Position numbers and translations under genes: made by a program
Shown here: positions 58,434-64,000 of the stretch, piece by piece
Position numbering within the stretch: position 1 is the stretch's first letter
Layout: each line of letters opens with the position of its first letter
DNA from: Renibacterium sp.
GTDB lineage: Bacteria > Actinomycetota > Actinomycetes > Actinomycetales > Micrococcaceae
DNA: 64,000 bases
Assembly (NCBI GenBank): GCA_017419405.1
Contig: JAFOLH010000001.1
Location: 496,001 to 560,000, forward strand
Reading direction: 5' to 3'
The notes under the pieces: model-generated
Database searches by the model: none
Told to the model about the DNA's origin: nothing
Seen by the model: only the letters and a program-made list of their open reading frames with translations

Positions 58434-59912
58434 ATGAATGGACGCAAATCTCCGAATGTACTCCTGATCTGTGTGGACCAATGGCGCGGTGACTGCCTGT
58501 CCAGCCAAGGGCATCCGGTGGTGAAAACGCCGTACCTGGATTTGTTGGCCCGGGACGGGGTGAACTTCGATGCCGCCTATTCGGCGACGCCCACTTGCGT
58601 GCCGGCCCGGGTGGCCCTGATGACCGGGCAGTCGCAAGAACGGCACGGCCGGGTGGGCTACCAGGACCTGGTGCCGTTCCAGGAAGCGCACCCGGTTCCG
58701 ACGCTTGCCGGATCGTTCCGCGATGCCGGGTATCAAACCCAATGCGTGGGCAAAATGCACGTCTACCCGGAGCGCGCCAGATTGGGTTTCGACGACATCC
58801 GGTTGCACGACGGGTTCCTGCACGCTGCGCGACGCCGTGCCGAACGGGATCTGGCATCGATCGACGACTATTTGCCCTGGCTGCGGAAACAGCCCGGGAT
58901 GACGGCGACCGAGGACTACACCGACAATGGGCTCAACTGCAACAGCTACACCGCCCGGCCCTGGGACAAGCCGGAGCCGACGCATCCGAGCAACTGGGTG
59001 GTCACCGAGGCGATCGACTGGCTCCACCGGCGCGACACCACGGCGCCGTTCTTCCTGTATCTGTCCTTCCATCGCCCGCATCCGCCGTTCGATCCGCCGC
59101 AATGGGCGTTCGAGCAGTATCTCGACGCGCCCGTGGCGGATCTGCCGATGGGGGACTGGCTCGATGACTATGCCGAGTTCCGGGCCGACGGCGACGCCGA
59201 TGCGGTAGTCGGTGCCGCAGACCCGGAGAGCCACCGCCGCGCGGTCGCCGGCTACTACGGGCATATGAGCCATATCGACGGCCAGATCGAACGGTTCCTC
59301 GCCGCGCTGGAGAATTTCCAACTGCGCGAAGAGACGATCGTGGTCTTCACCTCGGATCACGGCGACATGATGGGCGACCACGGGATGTACCGCAAAGGCC
59401 AGCCCTATCAGGGCTCGGCGCGGATCCCGCTGATCATCTCGGTGCCAGGCGCGACTACTGGGCTGCGCCGGCACGTCGCAGACGTCGTGGAACTGCGGGA
59501 CCTGATGCCGACGCTGCTGGACGCGGCCGGAATCCCGGTACCGGATTCGGTGGACGGAAAATCCCTGTTGCCGATCGTCCTGGACCCCGTTGCGGGACCG
59601 GTGCGCGAGTATCTGCACGGTGAGCACGTCCTGCTCGGCCAGTCATTGCAATGGCTCACCGATGGGCGACGCAAGTTCGTCTGGCTCTCCGGCAGTGGCC
59701 GCGAGCAGTTCTTCGATCTGGAGCAGGACCCGCAGGAGCTGCGCAATCTGGCCGCGGATCCCGACCGTGCGGAAGAAGTCGGCCAGTGGCGGGATCGGCT
59801 GATCGAGGCACTCGAGGGCCGGGAAGAGGGATTCGTCGCGGACGGCGGATTGCTGGCCGGCCGGCCGGTTCACCCGACCGCGGCACGGATCCGGGGGCTT
59901 GCCCGAAGCTGA
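58434..59912 (+). CDS. Cys-type sulfatase (type I, FGly-dependent)
   Basis: ATG 58434, nine bases after GGGAG, gives 492 residues. The N-terminal metal motif NVLLICVDQWRGD supplies Asp ligands. The modification site TPTCVPARVALMTG has Cys at residue 55 in the CxPxR context that FGE converts to formylglycine. KMHV near 105, HRPHPPFDP near 220 and FTSDHGDMMGDHGMYRKG near 305-322 complete the site. No signal peptide, so it acts in the cytoplasm on an imported sulfate ester, or is exported folded. The substrate is unknown; an aryl or alkyl sulfate is likely. It ends at a strong terminator. Confidence 0.92.
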   Translation: MNGRKSPNVLLICVDQWRGDCLSSQGHPVVKTPYLDLLARDGVNFDAAYSATPTCVPARVALMTGQSQERHGRVGYQDLVPFQEAHPVPTLAGSFRDAGYQTQCVGKMHVYPERARLGFDDIRLHDGFLHAARRRAERDLASIDDYLPWLRKQPGMTATEDYTDNGLNCNSYTARPWDKPEPTHPSNWVVTEAIDWLHRRDTTAPFFLYLSFHRPHPPFDPPQWAFEQYLDAPVADLPMGDWLDDYAEFRADGDADAVVGAADPESHRRAVAGYYGHMSHIDGQIERFLAALENFQLREETIVVFTSDHGDMMGDHGMYRKGQPYQGSARIPLIISVPGATTGLRRHVADVVELRDLMPTLLDAAGIPVPDSVDGKSLLPIVLDPVAGPVREYLHGEHVLLGQSLQWLTDGRRKFVWLSGSGREQFFDLEQDPQELRNLAADPDRAEEVGQWRDRLIEALEGREEGFVADGGLLAGRPVHPTAARIRGLARS

Positions 59913-59930
59913 ATGCGGTGCCTGAGGAAC

Positions 59931-59968
59931 AAAAGGGCTCCCGGATCATCTGATCCGGGAGCCCTTTT
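59931..59968. terminator. Strong bidirectional terminator after the sulfatase
   Basis: 18-base perfect arms (59931-59948 and 59951-59968) with a TC loop, including AAAA at one foot and TTTT at the other, so it works in both directions: for the sulfatase and for the tRNA-Leu on the minus strand. Confidence 0.92.
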
Positions 59969-59974
59969 CGATCG

Positions 59975-60057
59975 TGCGCGGAGGGGGACTTGAACCCCCA
60001 CCCCGTTTCCAGGACTAGCACCTCAAGCTAGCGCGTCTGCCATTCCGCCACCCGCGC
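59975..60057 (-). tRNA. tRNA-Leu(GAG)
   Basis: Read on the minus strand: acceptor GCGCGGG pairs with TCCGCGC (last pair G-U), discriminator A, no encoded CCA. The D arm contains TGGCGGAATGGCAGACGCG. The anticodon stem CTAGC/GCTAG encloses TTGAGGT with anticodon GAG (60022-60024). A long variable arm, typical of class II tRNA-Leu, and a GGTTCAAGTCC T arm follow. Confidence 0.95.
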
Positions 60058-60226
60058 AGGTTGACTTTTCCAAGCCTCTTTCCGGCTCGAAAACCGGTCT
60101 GAAACTCACAAAAGCAGCGAGAAAAACCATAACACGACTCAGGGCGAAACTCGGAATCGAAGGCCGGCCTGGCCGGCGGTAGGCTGGGAACACACCCAAT
60201 GGCGTACAGCGATCGGAGAGTCAGGC

Positions 60227-61543
60227 GTGGCAGAGCTCAGCAGCAACCAGATTGCCTCGGAGGAAGTCATCCGGATTTGCCGGGATTTGATCCGGATCGA
60301 CACCTCGAATTACGGTGACGGCACCGGCCCGGGCGAGCGCCAGGCCGCGGAGTACACGGCCGGTCTGATCGAAGAGGTCGGCTTGGCGAGCACGGTATTC
60401 GACTCCGCACCCGGACGGACTTCGGTGCTGACCCGGATGCAGGGCAAAGATTCGACCAAGGGCGCGTTGGTGGTCCACGGGCACCTGGACGTGGTTCCGG
60501 CGCAGAAGGAGGATTGGTCGGTCGATCCTTTCGGCGCCGAAGAGAAAGACGGTTTGATCTGGGGCCGCGGCGCGGTGGACATGAAGGACATGGATGCCAT
60601 GATCCTGACCGTGATGCGCTCCATGGCCCGGGAGGGCAGGGTTCCGGAACGCGACCTGATCTTCGCGTTCTTCGCGGACGAGGAAGCCGGCGGCACTTAT
60701 GGATCGCATTGGGCGGTGCAGAATCGCCCGGAGCTGTTCGAAGGCGCAACCGAAGCCATTTCCGAAGTCGGCGGGTACTCCACCGAAATCGGCGGGCGGC
60801 GCACCTATCTGCTGCAAACCGCGGAAAAGGGCCTTTCCTGGTTGCGCCTGGTTGCGCATGGCCGGGCCGGGCACGGTTCGCAGATCAATACCGACAACGC
60901 GGTGACCAGGCTGGCTGCCGCGGTGACCCGGATCGGCCAGTACGAGTGGCCGATCGAGCTGACCAAGACCACGCAACAGTTCCTGGACGGGGTCACCGAG
61001 CTGACCGGGGTCGAATTCGATCCGGACAATCCGGAGCTGATCCTGAAAGAGTTGGGCACGGTCGCCCGCTTCGTGGGCGCGACGCTGCAGAACACCACCA
61101 ATCCGACCGTGCTGCGCAGCGGATACAAGCACAACGTGATTCCGGGCAGCGCGGAAGCGCTGATCGACGCCCGGACGCTCCCGGGACAGCAGGAACAGGT
61201 GCTCGAGATCGTCCGCGAGCTGGCCGGCGACGGGGTCGACGTGAGCTACTCGCACCGGGACGTCGATCTGGAAGTGCCGTTCTCCGGCAACCTGGTGGAT
61301 TCGATGATCGACGCGTTGCACGCGGAGGATCCCGGTGCCAAGGTGCTGCCGTATACGTTGTCCGGCGGAACCGACAATAAGGCGCTGAGCCGTCTGGGCA
61401 TCACCGGCTACGGCTTCGCCCCGTTGCAGCTGCCGAACGATTTGGACTTCGCCGGGATGTTCCACGGCGTCGACGAGCGGGTCCCTGCCGCCTCGCTGCA
61501 CTTCGGCGTCCGGGTGCTGGACCGGCTGCTGAGCAGCTACTGA
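60227..61543 (+). CDS. M20/M25/M40 family metallopeptidase
   Basis: GTG 60227 with GGAGAG upstream; 438 residues. Zinc ligands are visible in VVHGHLDVVPAQ near residue 85 (His, Asp), GRGAVDMKDMDAM near 118 (bridging Asp) and FFADEEAGG near 148 (catalytic Glu pair). The dimerisation domain with GRAGHGSQINTDNAV lies near 212. Family enzymes remove amino acids from dipeptides or N-acyl amino acids; the M20 class without a signal peptide is cytoplasmic. It overlaps the acyl-CoA dehydrogenase by one base (TGATG). Confidence 0.88.
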   Translation: MAELSSNQIASEEVIRICRDLIRIDTSNYGDGTGPGERQAAEYTAGLIEEVGLASTVFDSAPGRTSVLTRMQGKDSTKGALVVHGHLDVVPAQKEDWSVDPFGAEEKDGLIWGRGAVDMKDMDAMILTVMRSMAREGRVPERDLIFAFFADEEAGGTYGSHWAVQNRPELFEGATEAISEVGGYSTEIGGRRTYLLQTAEKGLSWLRLVAHGRAGHGSQINTDNAVTRLAAAVTRIGQYEWPIELTKTTQQFLDGVTELTGVEFDPDNPELILKELGTVARFVGATLQNTTNPTVLRSGYKHNVIPGSAEALIDARTLPGQQEQVLEIVRELAGDGVDVSYSHRDVDLEVPFSGNLVDSMIDALHAEDPGAKVLPYTLSGGTDNKALSRLGITGYGFAPLQLPNDLDFAGMFHGVDERVPAASLHFGVRVLDRLLSSY

Positions 61544-62709
61544 TGGACCGCGCACAGTTGCTTGCCGAGCTGCTCGACGAGGAGCTGCTGCAGCGTTTCC
61601 GGTTCCGTGCGGCCGAGGCCGACCGGGAGAACCGCTTCTTCGACGAGGATCTCGCCGAACTGGCCGAGCTCGGCTATTTGGCGGCCTTCGCCCAACCGGG
61701 TGCTTCATTGCAGGCGGTGGCGCGGGCGCAGCGCCGGCTCGCCACTGCGGCGCCGGCCACCGCCTTGGCAGTCAACATGCACTTGGTCTGGACCGGAGTG
61801 GCGAAGCTGCTCAAGGACCGCGGGGACGATTCCCTGCAGTTCGTGCTCGACGAGGCATCAGCCGGCGAAATCTTCGCCTTCGGGAACTCGGAAGCTGGAA
61901 ACGACTCAGTGCTCTTCGACTCGACCACGGTCGCCGAACCGACCGGCCGCGGCGGCTACCGGTTCACCGGCAAAAAGATCTTCACCTCGCTCTCCCCGGC
62001 CTGGACCCGATTGGGCGTTTTCGGCAAGGATTCCTCGGGTGCGGAGCCGGTGCTGGTGCACGGATTCATCGATCGCGGCCAGCCCGGATACTCGATTGCG
62101 GACGATTGGGACACGCTCGGCATGCGGGCCAGCCAGTCGAACAGCACCGTGCTCGACGGCGTCGAGATACCGGCCGCACGGATCTTCCGGGAACTCCCGG
62201 TCGGCCCCAACGCCGATCCGTTGATTTTCGCGATCTTCGCCAACTTCGAGATTCTGCTCGCCGCGGTGTATGCCGGGATCGGCGAGCGGGCGGTGACCTT
62301 GGCAGCCGAGGCTGCCAAACGCCGTCGTTCTTTGAAAAACGACGCACCCGCCGCCAGCGACCCGCTGATCCGGGCCAGAGTGGCGAAGGCCGCGATGCTC
62401 ATGGATGGCATTTACCCGCAGATCGACGTGCTGGCTTCGGAGGTTGACGGGCAAGCAGACCACGGTACGCAATGGTTCGCGAAGCTGGTGGGTTTGAAAA
62501 TCCGGAGCACCGCCGCGGCGCGCGAGGTCGTCGATTTGGCGATCCAGGTCAATGGCGGGGCAAGCTACTTCACCGGGAACGAATTGGGCCGGCTCTACCG
62601 GGACGTGCTCGCCGGGCAATTCCACCCGTCGAGCGAAGACTCGGCCCTGGGCACCATCGCCACCGCGTGGTTGGGGCCGGTCCCGAACCCGGCGGGGGAG
62701 TCGGACTAG
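61543..62709 (+). CDS. Acyl-CoA dehydrogenase
   Basis: 388 residues. ATG 61543 overlaps the peptidase stop. The usual three domains are present: an N-terminal helix bundle, a central beta region with FAFGNSEAGNDSVL near 105 and GYRFTGKKIFTSLSPAW near 140, and a C-terminal helix bundle with QVNGGASYFTGNELGRLYRDVLAG near 340. The expected catalytic Glu is not obvious in that last segment, as in some non-canonical members (IBD-like or desulfurisation types). FAD-dependent; the substrate is unknown. It ends in a 4-base overlap with the convergent DUF5703 gene. Confidence 0.82.
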   Translation: MDRAQLLAELLDEELLQRFRFRAAEADRENRFFDEDLAELAELGYLAAFAQPGASLQAVARAQRRLATAAPATALAVNMHLVWTGVAKLLKDRGDDSLQFVLDEASAGEIFAFGNSEAGNDSVLFDSTTVAEPTGRGGYRFTGKKIFTSLSPAWTRLGVFGKDSSGAEPVLVHGFIDRGQPGYSIADDWDTLGMRASQSNSTVLDGVEIPAARIFRELPVGPNADPLIFAIFANFEILLAAVYAGIGERAVTLAAEAAKRRRSLKNDAPAASDPLIRARVAKAAMLMDGIYPQIDVLASEVDGQADHGTQWFAKLVGLKIRSTAAAREVVDLAIQVNGGASYFTGNELGRLYRDVLAGQFHPSSEDSALGTIATAWLGPVPNPAGESD

Positions 62710-62963
62710 ACCGTCCGCTCGACCCGCAGGACTTTGCGCCGCAGCCAGAATTGCCGGCCGCCACCGATGTACAACCGGCTGCGTTGCAATTCCCATTTGC
62801 CGTATTCGGCGTGCTCAACCAGGCGTTGCCGGGCTTCGTGCAACGACTCGCGCGGGCTGACCGTGAGCACCAGATACTCATACTGCCGGGCGTAATCCCG
62901 TTCCCGTCGGACTGAGGCATCCTGGCCGCCAGATGGAGTCCGCCGGCCAAATTCTTCTCTCAT
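62706..62963 (-). CDS. DUF5703 family small protein
   Basis: 85 residues, basic. YEYLVLTVSPRESLHEARQRL, EHAEYGKWELQRSRLYIGG and FWLRRKVLRV match the conserved actinobacterial DUF5703 pattern (YExxxL...EHAExGxWELxRxRLY...WLRRK). The function is unknown. It is divergent from the acidic protein by 40 bases. Confidence 0.78.
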   Translation of the reverse strand: MREEFGRRTPSGGQDASVRRERDYARQYEYLVLTVSPRESLHEARQRLVEHAEYGKWELQRSRLYIGGGRQFWLRRKVLRVERTV

Positions 62964-63003
62964 GACTCCCCATTTTCATCCCATTAGGGCTAACGTCGTC
63001 TTT

Positions 63004-63267
63004 ATGAGCATAGATCCGCGTGTCGCATTGCAGTCCCTGATCTCAGCGCTCGAGGAGCATTTGGCTGCTTCAGTGGCTCGTCGGGGTGACGATGATCCTG
63101 CCGTAGAGGCAGCTTATCTCGCCATCGCCGACGCCTTCGAGGTCTATGAAGAAGTACTTTACGATTCGTACGGCGAAGTCACGCCTCTGGTCATCTACGA
63201 GGACGATTCCGACGGTGACGACGAGTTGGACGACGAGGACGAAGACCTCGAACCGATCGAGAACTAA
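63004..63267 (+). CDS. Small acidic conserved actinobacterial protein
   Basis: ATG 63004 gives 87 residues; an in-frame ATG at 62962 would add 14. No ribosome-binding site is evident, so the transcript may be leaderless. The first 55 residues are helical (VALQSLISALEEHLAASVARRG then AIADAFEVYEEVLYDSYG). The tail from residue 62 is almost all Asp/Glu (DDSDGDDELDDEDEDLE). The function is unknown. The stop overlaps the aldo/keto reductase stop by three bases. Confidence 0.75.
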   Translation: MSIDPRVALQSLISALEEHLAASVARRGDDDPAVEAAYLAIADAFEVYEEVLYDSYGEVTPLVIYEDDSDGDDELDDEDEDLEPIEN

Positions 63268-64000
63268 CCGGAAACCTCGTCGAGCACTGCCGAAATCTGT
63301 TCCGGCAACGGTTCCAGGCTGGCCGACAAGATCGACTGCAGTTGCGCCGGGGTCCGGGGACCGATCACTGCGCTGGCCATCGCCGGTCGATCCAGCAACC
63401 AGCTGAGCGCGACGTCCAGAGGGGCCCGGTCCAGGCCTTTCGCCGCGGTGACCAATGCCTCGGCCACCCGGCTGCCGGGGCCGCTCAGATAGGGCTCGAC
63501 GTAGCTGGCTTGTTCGCCGGCGCCCCGGGAATCCGCCGGGATCTGGCCGCGGTACTTTCCGGTGAGCACGCCGCGGCCCAATGGGCCCCAGGCCATCAGG
63601 CCGATGCCGGCGTCCTCGGCGGCCGGCACCACTTCCGCCTCGGCTGCTCGGTTGAGCAGCGAATACTCGACCTGTTCGGCGACCAAGGTGCTGCCGGAAC
63701 TCAGCGCCGCCTTGGCCAATTGCCAGCCGGCGTAATTCGAGATCCCGGCATAACGTACCCGGCCCGATTGCACCGCGTGGTCCAGCGCGCTCATGGTCTC
63801 CGCCAAGGGCACGTGCGGATCCCAGGTGTGGGCCAGCCAGAGATCGAGGTAATCGGTGCCCAGACGGGCCAGCGAAGCGTCGAGTCCGGCGAGCAGGCCG
63901 CGTCGGGAGCAATCGACCATCCGTTTTCCGTCGCGGCGTTCGATGCCGGCTTTGGAGACCAGGACCAGATCCGCCCGGGGTGCCACGTCGCCGAGCAACT
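63264..64000 (-). CDS. Aldo/keto reductase, C-terminal part (cut by window edge)
   Basis: About 246 residues are visible, and the frame runs off at 64000. LVLVSKAG holds the active-site Lys strand; LDLWLAHTWDPHVPL the substrate-side His; YAGISNYAGWQLAKA, GIGLMAWGPLGRGVLTGKYRG and VIGPRTPAQLQ the NADPH-binding elements of the AKR barrel. The catalytic Tyr lies outside the window. It is probably of the AKR11/13-like group. The substrate is unknown. Confidence 0.85.
   Translation of the reverse strand, partial: LLGDVAPRADLVLVSKAGIERRDGKRMVDCSRRGLLAGLDASLARLGTDYLDLWLAHTWDPHVPLAETMSALDHAVQSGRVRYAGISNYAGWQLAKAALSSGSTLVAEQVEYSLLNRAAEAEVVPAAEDAGIGLMAWGPLGRGVLTGKYRGQIPADSRGAGEQASYVEPYLSGPGSRVAEALVTAAKGLDRAPLDVALSWLLDRPAMASAVIGPRTPAQLQSILSASLEPLPEQISAVLDEVSG

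Noticed and set aside
1..64000. CRISPR arrays or restriction/defence systems
   Set aside because: No regularly spaced direct repeats and no recognisable cas, restriction, toxin-antitoxin or other defence genes in the window.

Overview
The window is chromosomal DNA of a high-GC actinobacterium. GTG and TTG starts, ATGA-type gene overlaps, a paired SurF1/DUF3099 block, a SerB/ABC-ATPase pair, LAxTG surface proteins and a FabG4-type high-molecular-weight reductase all point that way. The overall gene style fits the Micrococcaceae (Arthrobacter/Psychromicrobium/Renibacterium group), but that placement is an inference. I found no rRNA, CRISPR array, prophage or insertion sequence. One tRNA-Leu(GAG) lies at 59975-60057.

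Layout. 1-5.1 kb: a truncated YpfJ-like metallopeptidase, an acyl-CoA ligase/thiolase-like pair, and a convergent biotin ECF transporter (bioY, bioM, bioN) with a perfect BioQ-like operator. 5.3-9.8 kb: a large LAxTG-anchored hydrolase facing a frameshifted class A beta-lactamase-like gene. 10-21.7 kb: mostly housekeeping genes (ABC-F ATPase, YbaK, SURF1, FabG plus a FabL-like SDR, SerB, SpoU methylase, Bcp, L31 type B, lipoate ligase). 21.8-30.7 kb: RidA, PepN, YeiH, and the conserved triad of circularly permuted ATP-grasp, alpha-E and transglutaminase proteins. 30.9-36.5 kb: a zinc-ribbon SDR, divergent glgC/glgA, and a glutamate decarboxylase. 36.6-43.2 kb: a fatty-acid beta-oxidation locus with its own TetR repressor and a strong palindromic operator. 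43.3-46.7 kb: kynureninase, then a lower-GC patch with a small membrane protein and a secreted trypsin-like protease.

The standout is 46.7-57.2 kb: eight minus-strand genes, most joined by 4-base stop/start overlaps. They encode a small His-containing membrane protein, an iron-chelate-type binding lipoprotein, permease and ATPase, a CopD-CtaG fusion, a copper P-type ATPase, a cytochrome P450 and a PvcA/DIT1-family isonitrile synthase. I read this as a copper-acquisition (chalkophore) operon: an isonitrile made from Tyr or Trp would bind copper, the ABC importer would recover the complex, and CtaG/CopD and CopA would route copper towards cytochrome oxidase or extracytoplasmic cuproenzymes. Just upstream on the same strand is a formylglycine-generating enzyme, a copper enzyme in aerobic actinobacteria, divergent from a Cys-type sulfatase.

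60-64 kb: tRNA-Leu, an M20 peptidase coupled to an acyl-CoA dehydrogenase, two small actinobacterial proteins and a truncated aldo/keto reductase.
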